Shown here piece by piece: positions 42,101-57,100 of a DNA stretch of 64,000 bases. The stretch is taken from the NCBI GenBank assembly GCA_013399115.1, contig VXAA01000859.1, positions 468,430-532,429 of the forward strand. The letters run 5' to 3'. Each line of letters begins with the position of its first letter. The first letter of the stretch is position 1. Origin of the DNA: Anseranas semipalmata. Taxonomy: Eukaryota; Chordata; Aves; Anseriformes; Anseranatidae. A program made the translations under genes and the position numbers. Below the pieces are notes generated by a model. The model saw only the letters and a program-made list of their open reading frames with translations, had not been told where the DNA came from and ran no database searches.

Positions 42101-45100
42101 TTATCTTTGGCAGAGCTGATAGAGGGACGTATAGAAAGTTAAAATGTGTGTTTGCATTTTAACACACACAAGCTACCATGTTTCCCACTTTTTCCACATT
42201 GGAATGATGCGCAATAATCATTAACAGAGTTTTTGATACATGGATCCAGCAGTTTTCTAATAAATCAGACAGCCTGATGAACAAAGATATCTTAAGTTGC
42301 ATTGTTCTCAGGAAATTAAAAATGGTTCTTACTACATGATATGTAGCAAGAGTTGGGAGTAATTATAATCATTGCCTAGCAAAAGCAATCTACTTCATAG
42401 TTTTTTAGAGCATTCATGACTGTCATATCTAAATGCTGCCTAAGTGAATTACTTCTGTACTCAAAGATTAAGAGTGGCTGTAACAGAAGAATCTGGTCTC
42501 TGCACCTATCTTCAGAGAGGGTTTCTCAGAACAGGTGGCTCTTCTTAAATTTTGTCTTGGACACAGCGTTTTACAAGGTGTTTTGGAGAGTTTAGAGAGT
42601 AGGTTGCTCCCGTCTCCAACCAGTCTTTTCACCACTAAGTTTCCTCACGAGCAAGCAGTCTGAGCCTGAATTTTCACGTGCATCAGTCAGTCTTGCTGAA
42701 TGCATTACGCCACAAGAATATCAAGGGCTGTGCTCTTGATCTAGACCGAGTCCACACTCAATAGGAATGTTTTGTTGATCCCAACCCCACATCCACAGTA
42801 CACAACATCATTTCACAGAATATCCTGAGTTGGAAGGGACCCATAAGGATCATTGAGTCCAACTCCTGGCTCCAGACAGGACTACCTAAAAATCAAGCCA
42901 TGTGTCTGAGAGCATTGTCCAAACACTTCTTGCACTCCAGCAGGCTTGGTGCCATGACCCAGGGAGACTGTTCCAGTGCCCGACCACCCTTGTCATGAAG
43001 AACCTTTTCCTAACATCCAACCTGAACCTTCCCTCACGCAGCTCCATACTGTTCCCTCAGGCCCTGTTGCTGTCACCAGAGAGAAGAGATCAGTGCCCTC
43101 CTGCTCTGCTCCCCCTCACAAAAAAGTTGTAGGCAGTAACAAGGTCACCCCTCAGCCTTCTCTTCTCCAAGCAGAACAAACCAAGTGACCTCAGCCACTC
43201 TTCATACATCTTCCCCACTAGACCTTTCATCATCTTTGTTGCCCTCCTTTGGACACTCTCTAATAGTTTTGTCTTTCTTACATTGTGGCACCCAAAACTA
43301 CACACAGTGCTCGAGGTGAGGCTGCACCAGCACAGACCAGAGCAGGACAGTCACTTCCCTCGACCGGCTAGCAGTGCCGTGCCTGATGCACCCCAGGGTA
43401 CGGTTGGCCCTTTTGGCTGCCAGGGCACACTGTTGATTCACATTCAACTTGCTGCTGACCAAAACTCTCAGGATCCCTTTCCGTGGAGCTGCTCTCTAGC
43501 TTCTTGTCCCCTAGTCTGTACATACAGCCAGAGCTGCTCCGTCCCAGGTGCAGAAACCAGCACTTGCTCTTTTAAATTTCATGTAGTTGGTGTTTGCCTA
43601 GCCCTTGAATTTGTCAAGATTTCTCTGCAAGGCCTCTCTCGAGGGAGTCAATAGCTCCTCCTAATTTAGTATCATCTGCAACCTTGTTTAGTATGCATTT
43701 AGTCTGGCATCCAGATCCTTTATAAAAACACTGAAGAGATCTGGCCCTAAAATTGAGCCCTGGAGAACCGCACTAGTGACTGGCCGCCAGCCTGATGTAA
43801 CCCCATTTACTACAACCCTTTGAGCCCGACCCACCAGCCAATTGTTCACCCAATTTCTCTGAAGCAGATAGTGACAATAGCAACAATCTGGCTGTCAGGC
43901 AAAACAAGTAGCTTTTGCGTATCAGAAGCAACCTCAAGTGATGAACAAGGAAGTATGGATGGAACTGTCAAATGAAGAGAGCCAGATACAGCTTGTTTCT
44001 AAGAAAAATCACCCCTCTGAAATATCCTTCTGTGGCTTGCTATTACATTAGATTTTCCTTGTTCTTTTGCTGCAGCTGTCTTTAAAAAGAAAATAAACCA
44101 AAAAGCAAACACAGGTGTTTACTCAAGGATCAATTCACCTGCTGTTCTGCTGCTCCACCTGCCCCTGTCACCTCGCTACCCGCTCCAGCCTTACAGCTGG
44201 GATGACTCATCTTTGCATGAGTACATTTTTCAATGATGCATTTTCAGGTGTTTGTTTCTGCAAAATGAGAAGGAAGGATAAAGACCTTTCCTTAATACCG
44301 CATCACTTGTCCATTTTGCATCCCTCTTTTACCTTTTTTTAAAGCACAAAAAGCACAGTGGTTGAATCCTTCAGGCTTCTGAATGCCAGGCTAATGTGCA
44401 ATTCACCCCTTTGTAATGAAAGGCATCATAATTCAAGGGCATCTGCATCATCCTCCCCCAGATAACAATTTACTGAGGCAGCGAAAGGGAAAGAGCTTTC
44501 AAAGTTTGTTGCAAAATTTCAAATCTGTGTTTGAATGGAGTTGATGGATTTCCAGAAGCAGAGTGGAGTGATCTGCTTTGAATTAGCCATTATCTTTTAC
44601 ATCCCTCCATGTTTCCTGTCATCACAAAAGAAGATGAGTTACCCTTTAACTTACTGTAGAATAATCTCTGACTACCAGCAAAAAGGTAGTTAATGCTATT
44701 GGCAAGGATGATTTAGGAGACAATTTCAAAGCTCGGTTAACTATAAAAACAGAAGTCCTACTAAAACAGCCTCATTCATCCTGCATAGCAAGCGTGAGGA
44801 AAGCAGTGCTTAATACCACAACTGTTTGGGAGATGTGACAGCATGACGAGAAATGGTAGTTTCTTTTCCCACCACTTTCTCACTAGACAAATGTATCCAG
44901 CTTTGCTGACAGGAATAGGTGTTAATCAACAGTTGCTAAAATATGACACCGACAGTATGACATCAGTGCCCAGAACTGTCCTGGACCAGATCTGACAGGC
45001 CTAAGTGTACAAAGAGGAAATCCTTACCTTACAGATTAATCAGACTAATCCTTACTTTACAGATTTCTAATTTAAACAAACCAAGCCAAGTAACCTGACA

Positions 45101-48100
45101 GCTGCTGACAGACTAGACAAACCTTTAGTATTTGGAAGAAGGCTTGATTTTAAATTTAAGCATATTTTAAGCCTCCTATAATGAAAATGTCCATTGTTTC
45201 AGAAAGCTACTTGACAGTCTCTTTTTGTGTGTCTACAAAGCAGCAAGTAAATGCCCTGAAGTCATTGAACAATCTGAAGTTTTTGCTTGCTTTGACATTT
45301 TTCTTCCTGAATGGGTTGTTCTTACACTGTTAAACATACACACTTTTTTTTTTAATGCAAAACAAACAACAACAAACAAACAAGAAACAAAAACGGAAGG
45401 GCAGCTCTGTGTTTCTTATAACATCTTTTTTAAGGCAAAAGTCTAATGACCTGCAGTATTCAGAACTGGTTAACAAAAATTTTGTTATGGACTATCATCT
45501 CCTACAACAGAGGTTCCCTGCATTTTGTATGACTATACCTCTTGTAATCCTCATCCTTTCTTTTAGGACATCATGCATATTTACCATAAATATTATATTT
45601 GCAAGCACCATTGAAATAGTTATTTAAAATGACTTCATGGATCTTTACTATGGTTGACAGACCATCTGCAACATGAGGCCCACAGTTCAAGAACCAGTGA
45701 GCAAAATGCAACACATTTTTCCTGAACATTCAGCTGCCAGGGGCACAACACAGAAACACCAACATCACTAGAGCGACCACCAGCATCACTGGATCATGTA
45801 TTGACCTAAAACATAACTTAAGTACCACTGCTCCACAGAGACTGAAACCAAATAAAGCTTGGACACATTTGGTTGTGTGCTTGACAGGTTGACTCAATTT
45901 TATGAGAAACCCAGAATCCTGCAAATGCAAAGTACCTTAAATATACCTGATTCTCCTGCAGCATTTTCAAAATACAGTAATGTTAATTTAGTGAGATAAA
46001 ATCAGAAAGACATTCCATGGGATGAATTTAATTTCTAGTAGACTCATGTCAGTCTGCAAACTCCCACTTTGTATATTACCGTATAACATCTTGCTACTTA
46101 AAAACAACCAAATATATTTGAAATGAAGAGCCACTGCAAAATTTCTGCATTTTACTCCACTGGATTGCTGGTGACTTTGTCTAGGGCTTGAAGACCCTGT
46201 TAAATATTTACCTAACTCTGGGAGTGATCATGATGTCTATCACTGTCCATTTGTTTCCCATAAAACCCAAATGGGTGAATTCTTTACCTAGACAACTCCA
46301 CTAAAATGATCAGCAATGAGAGAGTTGCCAAGGACCATACTTAAATCACTTTTTAAGACTTCAGTTTAAAGTCTCTGAGATAAATGGGGAAATCCCTCCC
46401 TTTCACAGCTTTTATTCCAAAGTAATTTGCAAACTACAGAAATTGTCACCGAATTTAGTTTTCATTAATTAATGTTGGGAAAAATTACCATGGTAGAAGG
46501 AATGGAAATTAGTCTCAATGTACATGTTCTCCAGAAGCAAGCCTAGCATCTTTAAAAGGAAAACATAAACCAAAAAAAACCTCTATTAATAATAGTGGCA
46601 ATTTCATTCTTGTCTCAATTATTTTACCATCTGCAAGCTAACTGAAGTCTAGGGGAAAAACAATCTTCATTAATTGATGCTAGAAAAGACTATGACCCCA
46701 TTAAATGCACTGGTGAACCATTATACAAAAATCTTGCGCGTTCTGCTTGTGACAGTACTTTGTGCATCATTGACAGTTTCTTGGTTTCACCCTCACAGAC
46801 GTCTGCTTTTCCCAGTTAAGTAGATCTGATGTCAGCAACAGAAGAGAAATAAGCATTTTAACACTAACTTTGCTGGAATTTCGCCAAGCATAAAACATAT
46901 GCGCAGAAGCTGGAGTGTACTACCTGAAGTATTTTATGTTTTTCTTTTCTCTGTTTTATAATTATTTTTAATTTATTCACTCATTGGCACCTTAAAAAAA
47001 AAAAAAACACCTTTTTTCATCTTTTTCATTCTTTCTAAAGCACCAATACATTTTGGGGGGGGGGCAACACAAACTGCATATGGGCTTCTAACAAACAAAG
47101 GTACAGGCACAAAGAACTTCAGAGTTGTTAGAGGTTTAGGCTATCCATTCCATCATACATGGGTGTATCTGTGTCTTATCTAGTGATATCTAAGTGAAGT
47201 CTTAATTAAAATTGCCAAAAGGAGATGTCTGTCACAAGAAGGGAAAGATGAGATGTTTTGTGGTTTCTCCAAGTCAGCCCTGCGAGAATAATGCTCCTTC
47301 CTATCTTTTTAATTACTGAAAAAGAGTTAAGGTTCAAGGTTTTCATTCTATTGCAAAACTGATGGTGCTCACAAGCTATTCAAAAGCTAGATGTGGGGAA
47401 AAAAAGAAAAACAACAACATTCCTCCCAGACAAAAATCACGTGTCTAAAAATCACAAATGCTGTTGACAGCGTCTATACTCTTTATCAGAACATCTGAAA
47501 AGGTAATCACGAAGCCCAGTGCAATTTCATTTTCAACAGCAGTTCCACATACTTGTAGGTTTCTGTCCAAATCCCAGAAAAGTTGACAAGGTAACAATTC
47601 TGCTTTAAATGAAAACTAACTAGGAGTGAATTCAGTCCCTGGAAAGAAAGAAAAACAGTCTATTTCTTCTTAGTGATTTTCTGCCTCTATCTTGCATTTA
47701 GAATAGGATACAACATATTGTTATGCCATGCTGGCAGATACAGGGTAAACGAAAATCTCTTCAGAATGGGAAACAGGATAACATTATAGGATTGTACCAT
47801 TATCCCCTATGGTTTTATTTTGTAAAACACTGTATCAGTTCCTTCCACCAGACCAGTGCTGCCAACCAACAGCAGTTAAGTAGCTCATGCCCCAAACTCC
47901 ATTTTAAATTACACACATTTAAACTTAAACTTAATTTGAAAACACTGCAAAATTATGAGCGTATTGTTGCAGTGAAAGACACCAACTGTGAAACAGAACC
48001 AACAATGAAAAAATACAAGATGCAGTTATTCAAAGAATAAAAACTAGCAAAGATTTTATCAGAAGGAAAACTTTCCTTATTTAAAGGAAAACTGCAGAAG

Positions 48101-51100
48101 AATTCTCAGCAGCAGAAGTCAAAGACAAACAAATGGTCCCGGCAATTGCAAATTAAGATTCAGGGTGTAAAACATTGATGGTAGCATTATAATCCCAGCA
48201 CTGACTTTCCACAGTCATTGTGCTATCATTAGATTCTCATTTAATCATAAGAACTGCTTACCAAACCATAAATCCAGTTTAACTCTTAAGAAAATAGATC
48301 CTCAAATCCTATGTCTATTTCAACAAGTTTTATCACTCCAATGCACTTCTCTTGCTGAAGAAAAGAGCACTGCCTCTATTCTTCTGGGTGACAAGGTTAG
48401 GCCATAAGCATATGGAATTTTTTCAAGGCCCTAATTGGAAATCCTCAGTAGCAGTGTGCAGTTTTCTCAGCATTGCCTGAGATTTGAGAACTCCGAGCAT
48501 GGTATTAGAACTTGATTTTTAAAAAGACAAAGACCACCACATATCAATCATATCCCCAGGGATATTCTTGAAGACCCTGGAAACCAGAAACTCCAGAAGC
48601 TTGGCTTGACATCAAAGGCATCCAGCTCCTGTCTATTCAGCTGTTGGTGATTAACAATATAAGTATTTTGATACTGACTCTCAAATTGCATTGAACACAG
48701 ACTCAAGTTATCATGATCTCTTAAAGAGCGCTGATTGATCAAACACCAGGCATTAACTTCAGGCATACAAAGATTGTATTTGTCCTATTTCTTACACCCT
48801 AAGCACAAAATCGTAAGTCAGAAGTTTCCTTCAGAGGTCATCTAGCTCACCCAAGGTAGGACTGATTATACATAACCAACTTCAATGGATTGCGGTCTTA
48901 CCTGTTCTCAAGATACACCCAGTGACAGAAATCCCACAGTGACTGCAGCCTTTGTGAATAAATATTGTCAGTCATTTCTAGCTTTCTTCAAAATTACTAT
49001 TTCCTGAATTTCTTGTTATTATCATTCACATTCCAAGAGGTACGAAAGCCAGAATGTACCATTCAAAACTGGACACTGCCAGTCATCATCAGGAGATGAT
49101 GTCACTGTGCTAGATGGAGTTTTAGCATAACTCCATATGGTAATTCTTACATCATCACCACCACCAAGGATTAATTGGGGAAGAAAAAAAAAATTGCATC
49201 TCATTGGGATCTTTAGCAATAGAACATTTCGTAAAATAAAGAAAAGTCCTTGTTACCAGTCTCCTCATTACGCTGACGGTAACTACTATTATTCAGGCTA
49301 AACTGAGTTTGGGATTACCAACCTAAATACTTTACATACGTTTCCCTTATTGTCTCCTAGAAGTTTTCTCATGGACAAACAAACCCCGAAAGGCTAGAAG
49401 TACAGACTTGTATACCTTCTTCTAACCTGTTTTCTAACTGTCAGGTAGTTAGGATATCTATGTCACAATGCCAAGATTTCCTGTGCAGAGACAAAGGATG
49501 GAATTTTTTGGTAGAGTGAAACAAAATTCCAACCTAGCTGCATGATGCCAGGAGCCAAGGCTTTAACAAATTTTTGGAAAAAAATTGTCAAAACACAAAC
49601 CAAAAATGGAGCCTGTGGCAGACAGAAAGAGAAACAAGAGAGAGAGAAGTGAGATAAAACAAGAAGTAAAAACCTTGGGCTTTCTAGTCTTATTTTCTTT
49701 AGGCATTTACTGCCCTGAAACTTCTGGTCCAGTTTTCATTTCAAATTTTATTAGACTAAAATCTAAGAAGAGAAGAATTTAAATAAGGACCCTTTCCACA
49801 ACAATAACAGGCTGGCTCAAATATCTCAATATTACAAGAAAAAAAGAAGCCATTTTATAAGTGGTTTCTTTTTTTTTTTTTTTTTTTTTAAACAGAGGTT
49901 TTATGGGTAATTTATTGCAGCCCCTTAGGATCATCCTCCTTGTTGAATTAGCAGAAACTATTTTAAATTATTTTTTTTTATTTAATTTTTTTTAAATACA
50001 ATAAGATCTGGAAAAAATGTATGGTATAAACTCTCTCACTACCCAAAAAAAGTCCTTAGCAAAGCAATTTAGGACAACTCTTCTGCTCTTCACCAAGGCA
50101 AAAGTTTAGCAAAGCAATAAAACTGTTTAGAATGCTTTCTCATTCAGAGCGTGTCAGCAATGCTGAATTGAAATGTGCAATAAAATTTATATTGGAGCTA
50201 TATTGTTCCCCCCTCATCACTTTAAAACTTATGTGTTCAAAAGCAAAATCTAAACAAATTGCTTTTTTTTTTCTTAATTGGGATGAGTCATTGTACAGAA
50301 ATCATCTCCCCCAGTCCTTTATGTTTCAACAACATCCGCAACCTCAACTAGAGAAGCCTTTACCCTGAATTGCTCAAAAGCCGTAACAAGCAATTATAAT
50401 TTCTTTATATTTGCTTCTGTATTGGTTTCCAAAGATAGTGCTTCCAAACTAGCTGGATCCTTTGTATCCTGGGTGACAAAGGAAGTTTGAGATGTTACAT
50501 TTAATTGTAGTCTGTTACTAATGCACCAGGAAAACCTGCCTTTTGGAGCCATGACAGTTGTTAGTCTAGGTATACACCAGGAACAGGTAAAAATGAGAAA
50601 TTTGTCACCTAAATGCACTGCTACAGTTTTAACTTTGGGAGTGTCTGTGCAATTCAGTTCAGAGCATACAAACCCATTCTAAAATGCTTTGCTGGTATAG
50701 GGTAAACCTGAGCATATGCCTAAGTTTCTTGCTAAAACTGGTTCTAATACCTCAGAGACGTGAGAGGGCTCTGTTAAAGGGCTTTACAAAACAACATTCT
50801 TAATACCAGAGGCGCCAAAGAAGCACTTTGTTGTTGTCACTAATAACGAGGGACAACAACAATAACGAGCATTGAATGTTTCCTCCAGAAGTCCTATCAG
50901 ATCTTCACAGTTACCACAGTACAATTTCACATGACAGAATCAAAACAATGTCCTCTACCCAAATCCACTCACATTCCCCTAACTCTCAATTTGATTTTTT
51001 TAATTCTTTCTTCAGAACAACAAAAAAATCCTTTTCCTAGTAAAACCAATCAAAATTTTAAGCCTTTTCCTGATGAAAGTTTTTGTATCCTCTCCTTTCC

Positions 51101-54100
51101 ACCCTCTGGTATTTAGATTTCACAAACAGCACCCTTCCATCTTACAGTCTGGCAGACCACAAAGCAATGGCAATGTAATTTAGAAATATTTTCACATAAT
51201 TTGCCAGTGTCTGTTTTTATTCTTTCTAAAAGAAAGCTTGATTACAGCCCTAGAGTACACACACATTTCAAACCCTTTCCTGCTTTGAGATGACTGTCAT
51301 TATGTATTAATCATTCTATACTGGGTATTCCCATACAAACATGCATAATTCATTTCAAACAAATTCAGCTATTTAAAGCCATACATGAATGTTATGGGCT
51401 AAGTTTATTTAAGTCTAGCTTTTCTTTGACTTTATGTTCCCTTTTATTTGTATTAATCAGAATTCTTTTTCCCTTCTGTGCCATGCAGCAGGAACGCTGG
51501 TGGTCAGCATCTGGCTCCCAAGCACACAGCAGCAGTACAAAGGGCTGTTTTCAACCTGTGAGGTAAATTTTGAGGAACAGCGGGCAAGAATGGGGATGAT
51601 AACCTACAGAATCAAATCCATTCTCACCAACATTTTGTAAACAACTCGTATTTCTTACATCCTCATTTCTCTTTGCACAAATACTTCCCGGTGTCCACTT
51701 TTAGGTAACAGGATACGGAAGGCCACCTTACCAATAAAGTCAAAAAAATTCAGAAGCCAATCAGTATAGAGGTATACTCCTAAGAAAGTCAAAGGGACAA
51801 CATTCTTGTTAGGCACCAATCTCAAAGTCTCAGCTCTTGATATAGGAATAGCGCCTGAAATTATGCATCTACTCTGCAGAAAATCAGAGAAACTTCTTTG
51901 CATCTTTAACATGCTGAGATTTAAGTCTCATCTCCAAGAAAGCTTTGGAATGGCACGGACAGGACTAATGGCTGCCTGCTCTAATTCAGTGGCAAAACTA
52001 GTCTTAAAGAGGTTTCTGAGCTATGTGAAATTCTGGTCTACGGATGTCAATATGAGTTTTGCCATTTCACACATAAAGGGAACAGATAATCAAATTGTCC
52101 ATATAAGAAAACTTGGTGTCTCTGAATTAGGAAAAAAAAAAAAAAGGTTTTATCCTATTATCTGAGAGTGAAATTTGTCTCACTTAGAAGTAAGCCATAA
52201 TGGACACTAAAAAAAACACCCATTACAGCAACACAAGCAACTTTGTTATATCAGTTAAATATAATGTTTAATTAGTTTTCTAAATGCGTACACTGAAAAG
52301 CCATTAGACAACCATTAGGAGTAATATATCCATTTTCTTTTTACAATCACCTGATTTAGTTAGCCGAATTTCTGAAGTAATTCAGTCAAACAACATTTTT
52401 GGCACTATTATCCCAGTAAAGCTTCTAATTCCCTTTTTTGATTGTGATCACTACAATTTTCCCTCAAGCTTTAAAGTGCTGATGATCATTTTCTGATTTA
52501 CCTAGCATCTCTTTTATGTTAAAAGAAAAAAAGAAAGTGCCCAGTATGGTTATGGTCCAGAAATCTGACACTATTCAGCTATTTATTTTTGAAGTGATCT
52601 TTAAGAAAACCAGTTTTGTATTCTCCATATGTGGGGGAAAAAGACAACACATCTGAAGAATAGGATGGCTGTAGATACCTTTAATGGTCCTTCTAAAACA
52701 TCTGAGCTCCAAAAGAAGCAATATCCCTCTGGCTATTCACACTTCTGCTGACTTAGTATTTTACTTTTTATTAATAAAAGTTTTCTTAATAAACTTACTA
52801 ACTAGCAACCTTATAAACATGAAAACTTGTCAAAAGGTTCATGATGTAGTGACTTTGCCAAAACATTATAGAAGTGGCCAATAAATCTCACTGAAGAAGG
52901 ACAAAATCCAATTGTAAAAATAAAACCTCCAAACAGATCTTTTTCTACAGCTTCCTACAGTTTCTCTGATGCCTTTTTTTGCATGATGCAAGTGCCATCC
53001 CTCTAGAAATTCTGTAAAGTTTTCCAGTGCATTTTCTCCACCTTGTGCCAGCCCCATTATGCCATGGGGTTATGTTATGTGCAATCAGCAGTACATATGA
53101 TGTGCAGAGTACGTCTTTATCGATGGCAGCATTCTACAAAAAGAGAAAACTAAGAGATAGGGTGAGACATAGAACAAATCTGTAGCACAGCTGTTAACTG
53201 AACTTGAGTCCTGATCTAACCAAACTAATATGCAAACCTCAAATCTATCCTCCTATGGTAATTGCTTTATTTTTCCTTGCAATGCTTCAGTTGTTTGCTT
53301 TCCAAAATGTAACAGAGTTTTAAATAAAAAAGTTCATCTGGAGAATAAACAATTTCAAAGTTTCTTTTGAATAACGTGGTGAATTTTAATACTCTGCTTC
53401 TGCCAAACCAAAGGAAAGTAAAACATAGGAACTAAGAGCAGTTCCCGACTCTGCACCGCAAACATCTCAATGCTGAAGCAATGTGCTCTGAACATACACC
53501 TTGTTCACTCCAGAGGACCCCTGTCTAGGTTAAAATCAGTTTTGCAACATTACAAATACAAATGCATGCACCCAACAAGCAGTGTTGGGCAGTTTGCTAC
53601 ATTCAAAAACAAGAGACAATTCCAGTCAATCTCCAGCTGGTAACAACACTCTCATTTCTGCCAGAACACTTAAGGATGTAAATGTATGAATAGAGCAAAC
53701 CTGCTCTTCACCGCAGACGGACGCTAACCAACCTTTACACAGAAGGGCTCAGTGGAAAACCCTGAGATCCCATAGTATAGATTTTTCCCAACCCACGGCA
53801 CATTGGTGTTTGCTAGTTCACATGATGGGGGAGACAGCAGACCAGGAGGAGTTCTGGCTTACTGACTTCTGCCACCTGTTAGTATATCCCCTCTAAACAC
53901 GCTGTTTGCATCAAACTGTAAAGTTGCCAGGTAAGGTACAGAGGAGAAAACTACTGACCGTTTGTTTTCCCCCAGACAAACTACCTCAGTTCCAATCTTA
54001 AAAGGACCAGAACTTGTACTCGCCTCGTTACCAGCCTGAGCAGTGGTGCCAGGAATGCAAGTACACCAACAAACGAACAAATCCTTTCCCTCTTGCCAGG

Positions 54101-57100
54101 GCCCAAAGCAGGGGAGAAAGGGGAAAGCGGGGAGTGGACAAAATACATGTTTTCTCACCAGTACTGCCTGTTGTCTCAGTAAAAACAAAACAAAAAAATT
54201 AGCAGGCTGTAATATGACACACAGATGGAAAACAGAATGCTGGCATACTACCCAGTGTATATCTAGTATTCAGGTGCTGAAGCAGCACTGTCATATGAGC
54301 TGACTGCTTATGTTAATGCTACAAGAAATCTTCTCTGTTAATCAAAGCTTAATGAATGTGAGTTTTAGCATTAAAATGCTGGCCTTTTATAATCTTCATA
54401 TTAATTTCCTTGATGCTGTCTTTATGTTAGTAACAAAATCCATGAATGAGGCCAAAGACGAACAGTCCAACAGAATGACTGGCAGAACTAATCAAGCCAA
54501 TGTTGAATACTGCCCTGTAACACGCAGTGAGGAGACAGGCAAATGCAGGCATCTGAGGTACAGAAGGTACAGCATAAATAACAATGGAAAGTAAGGGAAT
54601 TAAATACAACATAAAGATGGCTCCTGTTGTCATGATTTTAACACCTCTCCCCCCAAAACAAACAAACAAACAAAAAAACCCAGCACATTACTATTTGTGA
54701 AATGGAAAAGGCTGCAGGTTATGAGCTTCAGTGCAAAAGTTGATTTGTGGAAGAACTGGAAGGTGAAGGACCTAGGAGTAGGAATAAAGTGAGGACAGAC
54801 ACTAAGCCCAGAGGGACAGGGATGGCGTGGGCACCTTCCCCTGCAGTCAGCAGGAGCGCTGGGGTTAACCCTGCCATCAGCTCTGCGAGTGAAGCAGCAG
54901 CTTCACCGCACAGGCAGAAGCTGGGGACCTGAGTGAGGGGAAGCGCTGGCACCACCAGTGGGCAGCGAGGTGCCTGGAAGAGAGCCAATGCATGAGATGC
55001 TAAACCCAGGGACAGAGAAAAATAACGTAGGAAAGAACTAAAGTGTCCTAATGAGATTGTTTTTCCTACCAAAAAGAGCAGGGGGGGGTTGAAACTTCTT
55101 CTCAGCTCCTATGCCCTCTCCAAACAAGACGCGTACGATCTAACGAAGTTCCTCTCACTTTTCTCTACAGATTCCTTTTTGCCTTGCCCTACAGTCAGGA
55201 TTACAATCTAAAGAAAATAAAATGAAAATCACATATTGTCTGACCAGATCACTGCCAAAATGACAGGCAAATTTAGTCTGTCTTTAGCCTGGTCCTTGAC
55301 TCAACACAGTGGCCTGTGCTCCACCATTTGATCTGATTAGCACTGTTTTGGTCTAAAGATGTTAGTGCAGAGGCGATCTTTTTTGGAAGAATCACAAAGG
55401 TGTTTTTTTTTCCTAGGGAAAACATCCTTTTTCCATCATGAAACACAAATATTACACAAAATATCTAGAGTTAGGGGAGAAGAATGTCAATATTTGCACA
55501 GTTGGTTTCTAAAGTCTGAATGCATGAGTTGAGCCAGGACTTGTTGTAAATTATAACCAGTCAAAATAAAACATTAACAGTAACCCTAGGAGCATGAAAG
55601 TGCACTGCAAGAATCGGTCCCGTACAGTGCTTAAATGAATACCAGAACTAATACATTCATCAGTAGTTTCAGATCACGGTCAATGAAATGAAAGTTTTAA
55701 ATAGCTTGTATTCGAGAGCACTTGCATTGAAGTTGCATCCCTGTTCTTCACATGTGGAAGCATCTTTCCCTTTCAATCTTACAAAATACGCAGTGTAATG
55801 CTTACAAACTTTATTTTACTGAAAATAGATCATCTTTTAGAAAGTATTTCTGAAGATATATCTTAAGATGAGACATTCATACTCCGTCTTTCCCACAGCC
55901 TACTTTTGAAAAATGTACATACTCATTCTGTAACGCAAATCTGCGCTTCTTTTCATTGATATCGATGAAACAACAGTAGTCTTAACCTGACAAGAGACAT
56001 TCCTTTTATTTTCTGTATTTCTAGGCTGCCTCATGTTAATGTCAGTGCCTGCAGGAGACTCCAGCATTGCTCAAGGTGCAAAAGCAGCAAGGCTGCAGCC
56101 TTTCTGCTTCAGAACAAATGGTCCAGTGCACTTTTTGAAGCCTGCCAACATAAAAGAACCAGATCTGATCCTTGCAACCAACAGCATGCTCACCAGATTA
56201 ATGCAGCTCACTTGGTAAAATGCAACCTTGACCAAGTTTGAGAAACCTTTGGGTTAGTTGTGAGCACACCTCAAGAACTACGGCAGTTCTAACCTTTCCA
56301 AAATGCCACAGGTTAGACAAACCAAAGATGAACCAACAGGAGCTGAGTGCAAGGGTATCGCCATATATTAACCTTGGGTGGGAATCCTCCGTGACCAGGT
56401 CTAATACAAGTGAGAGTGATTTCTTCAAAACGCCCCGTGAGGGCATGACATAGTTATCATTGAAGAAACTCCGGATTTCCCCTGGGATGGAGCTCACTGA
56501 AGTTTCACTGCGTTTCTCCCCCTGCCAGGGCACCGCGGCATCACACACAAGCTCTCTTTCTCAACTGGCACTCTTTGCACCTAGGGATTTTGCTAATATC
56601 CCCAAGACATAATGACTGATCTCACCCCTGTTGTCAACTCAGCTTTTATTACATAAATAGGAATTAGCGTCATGCATCTAAAAATGTGAAATGGTGCTTC
56701 TCCAGCAACAGACACCCATACGACATTGCTAATATGCTAGACTTCTTGCAATGACTATGAATACAATTATTCTGAAGTGTGATCTAAAGGTATACAACTT
56801 TTCTTCCCTGTGGTTTTAGTAAAAATTAAGGGGAATCAAGCATGAAGCCTCACCAATTGAAGCTGGTAGAGAGTAAACAAAATTAATATTTGTGATTATA
56901 AGTATAAGCAAATGGTATTAAAAAAGAAATCTACTTGGTAGTCTACCCAACTCAAATAAATTAACTCCTATAATATTCCTCCAAGCTGTGGGCAAATCCA
57001 AGAGTTAAGACTTTATGGTCATATTTAATAACAACAAGCCTCTCACGGAACTGATAGCCATCTGCTTAGGTCTGATACTTAAAGAAGAAAGGTTTAGATA

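Noticed and set aside
43283..43654. 123-residue plus-strand frame
   Set aside because: Antisense to the second CR1 copy.
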